From Halesus radiatus (Eukaryota; Arthropoda; Insecta; Trichoptera; Limnephilidae): a stretch of 64,000 bases of DNA. The notes under the pieces are model-generated. The model searched no databases. It was not told where the DNA came from and worked only from the letters and a program-made list of their open reading frames with translations. Of the stretch, positions 35,036-46,272 are shown piece by piece. The position numbers and the translations under genes were made by a program. The stretch's first letter is position 1; each line of letters opens with the position of its first letter. The DNA is taken from positions 16,553 to 80,552 of the forward strand of contig JAHDVE020006171.1 in NCBI GenBank assembly GCA_022606495.2, in the 5' to 3' direction.

Positions 35036-35175
35036 TAACCCTGCGTCTTGCGTAGGCGAAGTCGCGAAGCCGAACGCGATTGAGACGCGAATTAAAGTGA
35101 AGAAATGCGAAGCGTCAACGCTGTCTTACGTGCCCACGCTCCGCCCGCTCCCGCTCCTCTAGTCGCCCCCATTGA
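35036..35175. other. GC-rich island
   Basis: About 140 bp rich in CG (GCGTAGGCGAAGTCGCGAAG; CGCTCCGCCCGCTCCCGCTC). A second island lies at 35855-35955. They flank ~700 bp that includes hammerhead-like pair 4. I could not align them as clear inverted repeats. Confidence 0.4.
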
Positions 35176-35351
35176 TCATGGACGTACGCAAGGGTTTTTT
35201 GTTATTATTTGAAAATTCCTATGACAAATACAAAATTTTATAGAAATATATATCCTAAAGAAATGGAAAAAAATAATATTTTCTTAGCTTTAATAAAGAA
35301 ACTCGGTTGGTTTTCTGGGGAAAACATTTTTCACAGGCATTATTATAATTA

Positions 35352-35628
35352 TATTAAGTAAATGAAACACGTTGTTATAAACCACGGATATATATTATTT
35401 TCAACCACCGGTTTCACTTAACTCAAGCTTCATCAGGGTAAATATAATAACTATAAATTAATTTATTATATTTACCCTGATACTTGAGTTACCTAAGATA
35501 GCTGAGATACCTGAAGCTTGAGTTAAGCGAAACCTGTTGGTGAAAATAAAATATATACGTGGTTTATAACGACGTGTTTCATTTACTTAATATAATGTCA
35601 AACCACAAAGTGATTGCGTCTCATGAAT
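35352..35628. mobile_element. Inverted pair of CCGG hammerhead-like units (pair 4)
   Basis: The arms 35352-35463 and 35464-35590 mirror each other from AGTAAATGAAACACG on the left to CGTGTTTCATTTACT on the right. The single-sided tail TCAAACCACAAAGTGATTGC follows. Minus core 35404-35436: CUGAUGA, A, stem GCUU/AAGU, GAAA, CCGG, with the next base pair altered (UG). The plus core is damaged (CUGA then AGCUU, three bases lost; GAAACCUG). Confidence 0.6.
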
Positions 35629-35639
35629 TCATTATTATA

Positions 35640-36347
35640 ATCTCCTTCGTTTACGTCCGTTTAATAATATCTTGCTTAGAAAAAATATCGTAAGATTTTT
35701 TTTCTTTATATTTTGTCTTTTTCTTTAATATTTACGTGACATTAAGAAAAGCTCCATTAATTTGGCCCATAAATAGATTCCTACTCCAGCCTTGTTGTAA
35801 AATAGCAAAGACCGTTGCGTCCACATCGCTAAAAAATATGAAATCGAACTGATCTCGTCGCGCGCCGATCAACGCGCCATTCGTCGCTTGTCATTTGTCA
35901 CGTTGGGCGCTTTCAAAAGATTCCAAGTCGCACCGCGTCGTTGACGCATCGACTTACAGATGGATGTTCTTAATTTCACGCGATTTCATAATACTCAAAG
36001 TCATTTCTTTTTTTTTCATTTTATTGTAACTGAGTAAATCTCCTTCTAAAAATGTATTGTTCTCCGTCTTACTGTCTTTCACTTAAAACTTTTGAAAACA
36101 ACAAAGCAACAGCCCCAATTGGTCATTTCCCGGAGTAACGTAGCGTTTCCAACTGAAACTAATTGTGAATTTTGTAGAGTGCTGGTTCTAAATATAGAAC
36201 AGTGATAAAATTTACTTTTTTTCCACAGGAAAAAGTACGAAACTTCATTGATTTAAATGTCAGTTCTTTCACAGAACGGACTTTAACGTATATTTTTGAT
36301 GTTTGTATTTTAAATAATATGTGCTTTAGGGATTTATAGCGTAAAGT
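35640..36347. other. No supported gene
   Basis: AT-rich apart from the CG-rich stretch 35855-35955. Confidence 0.4.
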
Positions 36348-36434
36348 TTAAGAGGAACGGCTGCGCTGCTTATTTCATACATAACTTAATTTTGATATTG
36401 AAGCCAAAATAACCATCCAAACGGAATGATATAT

Positions 36435-36911
36435 ATTAATTGATAAACTAAAGTTCTTTAAAACTTAAGACAAGATTTTTGTGCATAGTGCAAAGGGTAA
36501 CAATTAATATTTTTATAAACAATAATTATTAATCTAAACACTCATCCAAATTGAAAAAAACCTTCCGAGCAAAGATAAATGTCGCCGGCAGGACTCGAAC
36601 CCACCCTTCTAATGTCCGGTCAGATGCTCTATTTGAGGGATTTAGCCGTTACAAGCCTCTCATACTAATAAAGTTGGTTGTTTACAGGTGAAAATATAAT
36701 AAAACAGTAATTATTGAATGGAACACTAGTATATATTGATTAACTTGGCGGGTTTGCGATAAGCCGACGTAGCTCAACGGTAGAACATCTGACCGGACAT
36801 TAGAAGGGTGCGGGTTCGAGTCCTGCCGGCGACATTTATCTTTGCTCGGAAGGTTTTTTCAATTTGGATGAGTGTTTTAGATTAATAATTATTGTTTATA
36901 AAAATAAAAAA
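36435..36911 (+). mobile_element. SINE-C insertion with fold-back structure
   Basis: Order: 5' segment (TTGATAAACTAAAG, GTGCATAGTGCAAAGGG); a minus-strand body plus partial head (36525-36632); a ~130-bp middle (GGGATTTAGCCGTTACAAGC, GGTTGTTTACAGG); then the plus-strand tRNA-like head, body and A-rich tail (AAAAATAAAAAA). The outer 108-bp arms are inverted copies. A 12-bp target duplication and A-rich 3' end show retrotransposition, although the inside looks like a fold-back element. Confidence 0.8.
36763..36833 (+). other. tRNA-like head of SINE-C
   Basis: GCCGACGTAGCTCAACGGTA, anticodon arm TCTGA-CCGGACA-TTAGA, T arm GCGGGTTCGAGTCCTGC. The acceptor has two mismatches and position 33 is C, so it is a tRNA relative. 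Confidence 0.6.
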
Positions 36912-37340
36912 GGAATGATATATGTTTTTAAGTAGAGGTTTAGTAAACATCTAGTACGGATGAGAAGTATTTTATTTATTTTTGTTTTAAATTATGAAGT
37001 ATAATGCCATGAAAAAAAAAAACAATTTTCATAATTTTAGAGGCAGCTTAGAAAATTATTTGCAGGTTTATTGTATTTAAAAAAAAATTATCTTATTAGG
37101 TTTCTTAATATGATTAGGTAAATAAAAATATAAAAACAAAACATTTACAAAAAAAGGTTTTTTCGGGTCGATATTTTAATTTATTTACTGCAAATTTGTA
37201 TTGCAAACGATAATCCGTCGTTTTTAATTTAATTTAAAGTCCATCGTAATGCTTATGTTAAAATATATATATATATATTTTTTATTTTTATTTTAAAATT
37301 AAGTTTTGTATGAAACAGGCCGCACAGCCGTTCCTCTTAT

Positions 37341-37941
37341 GGGGAACGGCTGGGATGCCTGTTTCATACAAAACTGAATTTTGGATTGGAGGCCAAAATA
37401 CCCATCCAAACTGAATGATGTATTTTTTTTTTATTAGAAGTTTAGTAAATGTCTAGTACGGATGAGAATTATTTTATTTATTTTTGTTTTAATTTTTTAA
37501 GTATGTGCCATGAAAAAAAATCAATTTTCATAATTTAAGAGGCAGCTTAGAAAATTATTTGCTGGTTTATCGTACTTTTTACAAAATGTATCACAATTGT
37601 TATATAAGTATGATTACATAAATAAAAATATAAAAATAAAACATTTTTAAAAAAATGTTTTTTCGGGGCGATATTTTCAATTCTGTATGGCAAATTTGTG
37701 TTCCACCGTAAGTTGGTCGTTTTTTATTTAATTTAAAGTCCACCACAATGCTTATTTTAATATTAAAAAAATATATATATTTCATTATATTTTCGAAGCA
37801 GATGGGTTAACACTTTTTTTTTAAATCCCCTATATAATTGTTTAAGGTGCCTCTTAAACCGCGAAAAATCAATTCCTTTAATGGCCGATATTTCATAAGG
37901 TAAAACAAAAATAAATAATAACGGCACCGCAGCCGTTCTCC
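37341..37941 (+). mobile_element. MITE-D copy b
   Basis: Begins GGGGAACGGCTGGGATGCCT directly after the shared TTAT and ends GCACCGCAGCCGTTCTCC followed by TTAA (37942-37945). The body parallels copy a (GTCTAGTACGGATGAGAA, TGCCATGAAAAAAA, AGGCAGCTTAGAAAATTATT, CGATATTTT). Two copies abut with one 4-bp target between them. Confidence 0.75.
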
Positions 37942-38077
37942 TTAAGAAGACGGTTAATATGGGAAATGTAATTTTTTAATTATTTTATATTTATTTCTTT
38001 ATTCCAGAATTCATTTGCAATTACCCAAATATAATTCTTAATTAAATAGATGCATTATGATTTTACACGATTTTTTT

Positions 38078-38306
38078 TTATTTTGGTACAGTTAATTTCA
38101 GGAAGCACGATTTATTTTTAAATATACCCAGACTTTTTTTTTTTAATTTCGTCTGAAAGGCAATTATATAAATTGCCCCCTCGTACATAATGGATTGCTT
38201 GCCATGTGGGGTATGCATGATGTGTAAAAAATTTGGTTGTAGCTCGGCAATAGTCAGAACGCTTCCATGCCACATCTCCCTTGGTTTCTGTAATCAATGT
38301 TAACAA
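38078..38306 (-). pseudogene. LINE ORF2 C-terminus, frameshifted
   Basis: Two overlapping frames give TTKFFTHHAYPTWQAIHYVR, then NLYNCLSDEIKK, then in the other frame SLGIFKNKSCFLKL. This is the 'Y-x-GP-x-I(W/Y)N-x-L-x-DEIK-x-S-x-F-K' LINE tail. One frameshift near 38135-38150, at an A/T run, separates the halves. Confidence 0.55.
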
Positions 38307-38439
38307 AACATATTTTTAATAAATACGTGATATCGACACCTTCACAGACCTTTCTTCCGTTTTTTTAATTAAAGTAAAAGCTTCTCTAAAAGGGGACTTT
38401 TCGCATGATGGATTTCATTTTTGTGTAATGTTTTAAATA

Positions 38440-39748
38440 CGAGGTGTGTTCAAAAGAAAAGGGGAATTTCGATTTTTTTCGAAAAGTATTTATTTATTCA
38501 TCAATATCCATTTTCTCAACTTCAAAGTAATCTACCTCAGATATAATGCACTTATGCCAGCGCTTCTTCCAATCCTCGAAGCACTTCTGGAATGCGCTTT
38601 TCGATATGGCCATCAGTTCGTTCTTCGATTCTGACTGTATCTCATCAATTGTGGCAAAACGATTTCCTTTCATTGATCTCTTCAGTTTCGGGAATAGGAA
38701 AAAGTAGCAGGGAGCCAAATCTGGTGAATACGGTGGTTAAGGCATGATTACGGTGTTGTTTTTGGCCAAATAATCACGAACAAGCACTGATGTGTGAGCT
38801 GGTACAATATCGTGATATAAAATCCATGATTTGTTTTTCCACAATTCCGATCGTTTGAGCCGTATTGCTTCACGCAAACATTGCACAACTTCCTTGTAGT
38901 ATTCCTTATTAATTGTGGCAAGAACTCATGATGCACCACGCCATTGTAATCGAAGAAAACAGTCAGCAAAACCTTCACATTTGATCAAACTTGGCGTGCT
39001 TTTTTCGGTTTTGGCTCTTCTGACCGCTTCAATTGGGATGATTGGGCCTTGGTTTCGATGTCATAACCATATACCCACGTTTCATCACCAGTTATGACCC
39101 TTTTGAGCAAATCTGGATCGTCGTTGACGTCATTCAACAACTCCTGAGCGATACTAATGCGACGTTGCTTTTGCTCAAAATTTAGCAATTTCGGGACAAA
39201 CTTCGCTGCCACACGTTTCATGCCCAAAACATCCGAGAAAATTGCATGGCATGAGCCGATTGATATGCCAACATCCTCTGCAACTTCCCTAATAGTGATT
39301 TGACGATTTTCCAAAACTATTTTCGTCACTGTTTCTATGTTTTCTTCGTTTGTTGACGTGGTTGCAAGTCCAGGACGCTCATCGTCATTAACATCTTCTC
39401 GGCCTTCTGTAAAGCGCTTGTACCACTTATAAACACTTTTTTGAGACAAAGTAGACTTGCCAAATGCCACAGTCAACATTTTAAGTGCGTTGGAGCACTT
39501 TATTCCATTTTTAACGCAAAATTTAATACATATTCGTTGATCCATTTTTTTTCAAAAGTAAAAAATCGAAGAACAAACAAAAACGTGACTAACCTTTCCA
39601 GTTGTCAAAAACAAACCACTAAAAAAATGGCTCATAATGCTAACATATGATAAACATATGAACACCAACATAACAAAAAAAATTCGATAATCGAATCTAC
39701 ACAGCCCGCGAAAATTCAAAATTCACCTTTTCTTTTGAACACGCCTCG
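38440..39748 (-). mobile_element. mariner transposon, structurally complete, 1309 bp
   Basis: Inverted termini, TA duplication and a full-span transposase gene in minus orientation. The length matches the ~1.3 kb norm for mariner. 203 bp lie between the right end and the ATG, 54 bp between the stop codon and the left end. Near-identical termini suggest moderate age. Confidence 0.95.
38494..39545 (-). pseudogene. mariner transposase, inactivated
   Basis: ATG at 39545. The N-terminal HTH region includes KCSNALKMLTVAFG, KSVYKWYKRFTEGREDVNDD and a second HTH (TIREVAEDVGISIGSCHAIF). The D,D34D catalytic residues are all still encoded: Asp154 in VITGDETWVYGYD, Asp in LYHDIVPAHTS (usually HDNAPAH) and Asp in YSPDLAPCYFF. 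Three lesions: TGA after KPKKARQV (expected Arg, CGA to TGA, ~38984); a frameshift just after HHEFLPQ with loss of the Gly-Arg-Thr region (~38930); TAA before PPYSPD (expected Gln, CAA to TAA, ~38736). The C-terminus (FEDWKKRWHKCIIS, YFE) is present. A cut-and-paste transposase that once bound the termini; not functional now. Confidence 0.93.
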
Positions 39749-39964
39749 TATGTATTAATTCTGGGACGCATATCATGCAAGTTTTTTTAGACCCCGCTGA
39801 ACACGAACTCCTGGAAAAATGAATATTCAAATTTTTTTTGGGTAAAACAGCATGTCTACAATAACGTTGTTAAACGACACGTCTATTTATTGTAAGTAGG
39901 TTTCTGGTAGTAATGTACAAAAAAAAATTTAAACACCGAATAATTCAAAACGGTTGCAACTTTC

Positions 39965-40150
39965 AATCATAAGAAAAAATGTTAACAAATCTCAAATGAA
40001 AAACGAAACAGAAAATACAAAGGTAACAGTTGTATCTGTAACTCGAACCCAGGAACGCTCGGTATATCCAAGACAAGCACTCTACCAACTATGTTAATGT
40101 CACCTTGTTGCTTTTCGTCAATTTTATCGATATCGTTTTTCAATTTAAGA
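39965..40150 (-). repeat. SINE-B copy
   Basis: Tail ATCTCAAATGAAAAACGAAA, body GGTAACAGTTGTATCTG, head with B box complement CTCGAACCCAGG and TACCAACTATGTTAATG. Confidence 0.65.
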
Positions 40151-40754
40151 ACTATTATTATAATATTTACCCAAAATATGAAAATTAATTGAAGATCACA
40201 TTAATATTTCTTAAATTTATTGAAATACTACATCAGTAAATTGTCTTTTCTGTTTCATATTGCATTTGAGATTAACATATGTATTTTTTTATTACTTTCT
40301 ATTCAAAAGTTTTACATGTATGTGACTTTAGTAATAATTTTTAAGTATAAATCAAAATTATAAAGACATTACGTAAGTATAATTCATATTATTATAACAA
40401 AAGTACAAAGTCACAGTATTCACAGTCCTCCTCACTAAGGAGAACTGTTCTGAGGCGGCCTGCACTTTTGTTTTACTAAATATCAATTTATCTTAATTTG
40501 ACTTTATATAGTTTGGAAGTTCATAATCACTCATATTTATCAGCCATGTTTTGACTTTATTTTTAAAGATATTAATTGCTGTAATTTTTTTTATTGATTT
40601 GGTAATGAATCATAAAGTTTTGGAGCATGAAATTTAATATTCCTCTGTCCAAAAGACGTATTAAATTTGGGTATAATCAGTACATTTTTATTTATAGCCC
40701 TGGTTGAGTATTAGTAGAATTGTCTTAATTAATCACTTATAGCTATTTTGAGCT
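40151..40754. other. No supported gene
   Basis: AT-rich. 40428-40480 (AAGGAGAACTGTTCTGAGGC, GGCCTGCAC) resembles the MITE-D terminus and may be a scrap of it. Confidence 0.4.
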
Positions 40755-41130
40755 GTATTATGGTCGAGGGGTAAGGCTCTCGCCTACGAATCCGAAGTTT
40801 TTTATTAAATTTTATTTAATTAATTTGAGATGTTTCACAATTAATTTAAAAATAATATATGGTATATTTGCGGATGATCCATAGTGGAAGATACCCTCAG
40901 TATCGCCCTGGTGAAAGACCACCATTCAGAATTGAAACGTTGCTTAAAAATGGCTTTTTGCCATGTTTGGTAACCAGATCTGAATAGCCAGGTATTTTCC
41001 CACCATCCTCTTCCCCTTCTCCTTCCCCTCCCCAATACCTTCAGCCTCACAACATTCCCCAATTGGGAATCCTATAGTCTCACTGGCTCCAGACGATTGG
41101 GAGCCGTTGGGACTCTTTTGCGGTATTCGC
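40755..41130 (+). repeat. SINE-A with partly deleted head
   Basis: TATGGTCGAGGGGTAAGGCT and CCTACGAATCCGAAG, then the B box region is lost. The core CTCAGTATCGCCCTGGTGAA, CAGATCTGAATAGCCAGG and 3' end TGGGACTCTTTTGCGGTATT are well preserved. Confidence 0.85.
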
Positions 41131-41439
41131 GTAAAAAAATTATTTTTGTAACTTCTTTGAACTCGTATATCTCAACTATTAACAAAAAATCTTTGTGTGT
41201 GAAGCAGAGAAATCTGTGGAGAAGTGAGATTCGGCGTTCTGGGATTTCCACAAATTATTCTCTTTGATTTGTAAATATAGGTCATTGAGGCAATTTATTC
41301 CTAGCAACGTAATTTTCGTCATAATCTATGGAGCTTCCAAAATTGTGTGTAAAAAAAATAAATTCTACCATATAGTGAGCTCTGTCAATGTAGATTGGAA
41401 ATGTATTATATCAATAAATTAATAAGAATTACTGTGTTT

Positions 41440-41580
41440 AGACCACTGTTTTTAATAATATTAACATGTTTCGAATGTGGCGCTATCAGGATACACAGTT
41501 TATATATACGTATACTATGTATCCTGATCAAGAAAGCTTTGCTTTCGAAACATGTTGATATTTACATATTAAAAAAAAAT
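41440..41580. mobile_element. Inverted pair of CAUG-type hammerhead-like units (pair 5)
   Basis: Two units back to back with ~35 bp between. Minus core 41463-41489 is eroded (CUGAUAG, GAAA, CAUG, UU). Plus core 41524-41556 has CUGAUCA, A, a perfect 6-bp stem GAAAGC/GCUUUC, GAAA, CAUG, UU. G8 to C in CUGAUCA would abolish cleavage. Confidence 0.55.
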
Positions 41581-41624
41581 TGGAACATCTTATTGAAGCT
41601 TATCAGCGGTTAAGCTCCTTGTAA

Positions 41625-41760
41625 CATATTTTTAATCATTAAAAATAATATTAACAACCCTTAGAATGAAACTTGAAACCGAAAAGACACAGAAAATGTG
41701 TCTTTTCGGTTTCATGTTTCATTCAAAGAGTGTTTAATATTATCGTCAATGATAAACAAC
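41625..41760. repeat. SINE-B tail palindrome
   Basis: GAATGAAACTTGAAACCGAA and its complement TTCGGTTTCATGTTTCATTC face each other across ~20 bp, extending to ATAATATTAA on both sides. Confidence 0.7.
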
Positions 41761-41993
41761 AAAGTGATTCTTATTAATTTAAAATGACGCTACAAAATTT
41801 CTACAATTCTATTGAAGAAATTTAAAATATCATTTTACTACTTCACGAGGTAAACTTTGCAGTCGATGGCGTGGCTTGTATAGATTTCATGGGCTCTATC
41901 AAAATCTGCGTATTTGATTGCATGACTAATTGTGTTAAGGTGAGTAATTATCTTTGTTACACAGTTATTTTTATTTTTTATACTAGGTTCACA

Positions 41994-42122
41994 GGGGAAG
42001 CACATGAAAGATCTTTTCGAGGAAAGAGTGGAGTGAACCTTGGTCTTGGGGAGACCTGTGTTGTAGGAGGGAGGAAACACAGAGGCTATAAAATCATTCC
42101 AGAGCCAAATCATAGAGCACAA
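41994..42122 (-). pseudogene. LINE-1 family ORF2 C-terminal fragment
   Basis: IWLWNDFIASVFPPSYNTGL, then PKTKVHSTLSSKRS, parallels the fragment at 526-708 with about 60% identity. It runs on into sequence unrelated to that copy. Confidence 0.6.
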
Positions 42123-42125
42123 TAA

Positions 42126-44235
42126 ATTACGAGTTAATAGTACAATAAAAACAATGGATATCGACAGGAGAATGCTGAAATTCTTAATTTACTTACTTTA
42201 ATGGCTCTTTGTAATGGGGTTATTCCAATTATTAATTAAAAATGAATCCTTGGACTCTGCCATAATCGGTTTGTTTTAAGATCTCACCCTTCAAAGTTTG
42301 CTGAGTTCTACAAAATATGAAATAATGAAGCCTTCGATTGCTTGAGCGGGAAGCCTTGTTTCCTGGCACGTGTCTCTAGCATGTAACATGAACCCAGTTA
42401 TAAAATATTTTGTATTAAGCTCGTGAGGTATCGCCGCAGACACTCGCATGTCAAATCATTCATATGTGAACATTTATTTCATCGCTTTTCGTAATATTGC
42501 ATAGACTCTCGTTCAATAACTTCTGATATATATTCGTACAATTTATTCGTATAATTAACATCTTACGTAATTTTTGAGAAGTGTTAAGGTAGCAGAAATC
42601 AATTGTGTTAGATTGTTGCACTTTCCATTAAAATACTGGTAAAACAGTAATAACAGAACCACCTCACTTCAATGTTTTAAAGATTTAAATTTATACGTTT
42701 AGTTTATTCGAAAGTGTAAAAAACACGAAAAAAATATTTAACTCTTGATTTGAACGCTTTGTTTTTCTGGGATCATTGGTTTTGCAATTTCTGAAAAACT
42801 CGTTTTAGCACAATAATGGTTACTTGACTTATTATAAAAATTACAAATCTAATTGAAAAGTTTCTTTAAGTAGCCAATCAAAATCTTATTGAAAATGGCA
42901 CGTTCAACGTTGTGTAGAAACCCCGATACATTGTCAGAATATCAAAGACACAAACCTTTTTCATCTTTCTTCAGAAGTACCTTCTCTGGCGCCATCTGGA
43001 GCGGTGTTTTTTCAGCTTCAATTTCGTCTTCAAACGAATCCATCTTCAGGACGTAATCCCCCATCGCGACGTTTTTTCTTCACGTTCTCCTCCCTTTGCT
43101 CCCAGCACTTCTTGCTTGTAACACTTTTTTGATATTTCAAACTGATCTCAGTGATAACGTTTTACATGAACGTTATCAGAAACATTTAGATTTTATGAAA
43201 TATTTGAAAATCTTCTTATTTTATGCTTTCACCACTTTTGATCACTTGGAAAAAATTAATTATTTTACTTCACACAACCGTTAAAACTGTAATTTAAACC
43301 GATATTCTTGCACGCTGAAATTACGAACAGATTTAATGTTCTAAAAATGTTGTTATGTCCCTCGACAAGTTATGAAAATACATAAGCATTTATTTTATGC
43401 TATTATTGAAATTAATGCATAAAGCATGGATAACATAATACAAGAAATGAGATGTGGACGTGATTCGTGATCTAAAAGTCTGTAAATTCGGGCCTTAAAT
43501 TCATCATTTCATTTCATTTCGAACAAATGGAAAGCGCAATATACTATGCAGGCAGTATAAGAGATATAGCTACATTATTTGCTACAATTTCATTGGCTTT
43601 CTCGGGACCAAAGGGTACTATGTCAAAGGCACCAATGGCTGTCATTTAAATCTACGTTAAAAGAACTTCTAGTGTGTATTCCTTATTCAGATTTTTAAAA
43701 AAACACCTTTTAATGAGTGATCTCTCGGCAGCCGAAAGCATCATGCATAGAATCGCGTAGATTCGATTTAGTCTATTCTTAAATTTATTTTAAATGATTT
43801 ATTCCAACGTTGTTTAACTATTTCTGTGTTGTTTTGTATTGGACCGTAATGGTACTGTGATAAGTTTATTTATTTTTAATTTTACTATGTAAATCAACGA
43901 TTTTTTTGTTATACAGGTATCTTAAAACCATTTTATTTTTTATATTAAATAATGTAATGTTTACTACACATATGTTATTATGTTCACAAAATAGATTTTT
44001 TTATTTGACTTACAACGAAACGAAATATACTACTTGCGAAATATATATAATACGGCCCAAGCTGGCGTAGCAAGTAGAGAACAAAAAAATGTAAAATATA
44101 TACTAAAATAAAAAAATTTTAAATAAAAATTATTCAAAATAATTTCCGTAGGTCTAATGGTGATGACAGTTTTGTTCCTTTATAGAACGCATAAAAAATT
44201 GAATTTTCCAATTGTGTATTGTATTATTTTCTTTT
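42126..44235. other. No supported gene
   Basis: AT-rich and without named repeats. The open frame at 43096-43284 lacks a known motif. Confidence 0.45.
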
Positions 44236-44643
44236 TAAGTACGTAAATATTGTGAAAAATACATCTAATGAAAATTTAAGTACGTAAGTATTGTGAAAAT
44301 TAAAGCTAATGATAATTTATACGTAAATATTGTGAAAATGAAAGGTAATGTAAATTTAAGTACGTTAATATTGTGAAAATTAAAGCTAATGAAAATTTAA
44401 GTACGTAAATATTGTGAAAATTAAAGCTAATGACAATTTAAGTACGTAAATATTGTGAAAATTAAAGATAATGAAAATTTAAGTACGTAAATATTGTGAA
44501 AATTTTAGCTACTGAAAATTTAAGTACGTAAATATTGTGAAAATTAAAATTAATGAAAATTTAAGTACGTTAATATTGTGCAAATTAAAATTAATGAAAA
44601 TTGAAGTACGTAAATATTGTGAAAATTATAGCTACTAAAATTT
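44236..44643 (+). repeat. 41-bp minisatellite, 10 units
   Basis: Unit TAAGTACGTAAATATTGTGA followed by AAATTAAAGCTAATGAAAATT. Ten units, 41 bp each except the third (39 bp). The variable block is mainly positions 26-35 (AAAGCTAATG, AAAATTAATG, TTAGCTACTG). No coding sense. Confidence 0.95.
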
Positions 44644-46272
44644 TTTTATAACTATGACGATAATTTTATGAAGATTTTAACCAAAATTTTTAACAGATCA
44701 CAAAGACAACCGCTCGATATTTGTCAATTTTAAAACGCTGTGTAAAAGGCGGTGCATCCCGAATAAGCTGACAGATGAAAATAGTCTTTAAGATACATCT
44801 TCTAAATTCAGATGTGATAAAACGAACGATTCCCTGCGAAGCCGGGCACTATAGTCAGAAATTATTCATTTGTATAGGAATTCCATTGGAAATTTTAAGT
44901 TAAACTTGAAAAAAAGTTTTTCAATCTAAATATGTCTGAATAAATATTTTTCGGTAATCACTTTTCTATAAAAAAATTATTGAAATTTTCCTCCTAAACT
45001 TTCCTTTGAAAATAAGTTTAAGTATAATTTTTCTGCGTATTTGGATGATTAATTTCTTAGGCAACAATACGAAAGTGAAACATATTTCTACTTAATTTAT
45101 TGAACTAGAAAATATGTCAATTGAAACTTGATTTTTAATCTAATTCAATTGGTTTTTTAACAAAGTTAAATCAGTAATTACGTGTACTTACAGTGCCTTT
45201 GATGTGATTTTTCAACAGATTGCCGTTGAAATTCCAAAATCTGAAGCTGAAGACTTCGAATGGGTGAGCACCGCCAAAAAACGCTTAAAGTAGTGATATT
45301 ATTTTTAGGAAAACTAGTTTCCAAATCTGGACGCCAGAACGCTTAAGTAGAAAAAAAAATCTTTTATGATTTAGTTCGAGTAAAATGATAAACTGTAAGA
45401 TATATATATATATTTTTTTAATTTTGAATGAATTTAACTTCAACTGATATAGTATTATTACGCCTTACATAGTATTTTTTTCATCGAATTTCGGAGAGAA
45501 TTTTATGTTTTCACTTTTTTTTATACTTTAGCAGTACTTTACAGTTTTTTTTTTTAAATGTTATCGAACAATGTGGGTTTTTTTTAAGTATTGTGGTTAA
45601 AAGCAACGGGCAGGTAGGCCGACCAGTTCTTACTAAAGAGGCTTTCATGGGAGCGAAGGCTTAGGTAACAAACTTCAGGTGTATTTATACACTCGGGGGT
45701 GGCTTTAGCCATTTTCAGCTTTCAGCAATTTGAGGGGTGCTTTGGAAGTTTATGGAATTAAAAATTACCATTAAAAATTGCATGTCGAAAAAACTTTTGT
45801 TCATATTTGTTATTTTTATATCCGGTGATATTAGTTTGATTCGACTACAGAATTTACGCAATAGAAAAAAAAATCAAATTAATGGTTTATATCGTGATCA
45901 AATTTTGTAACTAACCGAACGAATGCTTTTACTACCGAACTATTGCTGGTACGAGCTTTAGGGGAGAGAAGGAAGTTCGTTTTCAATTCATTTTGGGAGG
46001 CACACCAATGCCACCCCAAGTGGATCACCGCGTTTAGTGTCTTAGCAGGGGTGCCCGGATTCATGAGCAGATGTATCTGCCCACCAGCTGGGTGGTGGAC
46101 TGAATCAGGAGAGGCCAGTTAAGGGAGATTCCTTAGACTCTCAACCCATCGCCTTGTACCGCAATGGGAAGGAAAGATTAATACATCGGTCACTCCTGGA
46201 TACACTGACCCCCAGTTTTTTATCCACTCATCATACCTATTTCCTTTCCTGTACTTACTCTCCTTCCTTTCT
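44644..46272. other. No supported gene
   Basis: A scrap at 44840-44860 (GCGAAGCCGGGC) resembles Helitron-like interiors. The minus-strand open frame at 45879-46064 has no domain. Confidence 0.4.

Larger units (their letters stand above)
36423..36923. repeat. 12-bp target-site duplication around SINE-C
   Basis: GGAATGATATAT at 36423-36434 recurs at 36912-36923. Copy b of the same MITE (about 37407) has a single CTGAATGATGTAT at this spot, which is the empty site. Confidence 0.85.
36352..37336 (+). mobile_element. MITE-D copy a, interrupted by SINE-C
   Basis: Left terminus GAGGAACGGCTGCGCTGCTT (36352), right terminus CGCACAGCCGTTCCTC ending at 37336; the inverted termini extend ~42 bp through TTTCATAC and AACTTAATTTT. 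Flanks are TTAA (36348-36351) and TTAT (37337-37340), a decayed TTAA duplication. Without the SINE-C insertion it would be about 500 bp. No ORF. Confidence 0.8.
38438..39750. repeat. TA target duplication and terminal inverted repeats of mariner
   Basis: TA at 38438-38439 and 39749-39750. Left terminus CGAGGTGTGTTCAAAAGAAA and right (reverse) CGAGGCGTGTTCAAAAGAAA agree at all but about three of the first 30 positions. Confidence 0.95.

Noticed and set aside
36763..36833. Functional tRNA gene (and its inverted relative at 30761-30831)
   Set aside because: Two acceptor mismatches, C at position 33, and location inside a retrotransposed element.
44236..44643. CRISPR array
   Set aside because: Contiguous tandem units without unique spacers, and the genome is eukaryotic.
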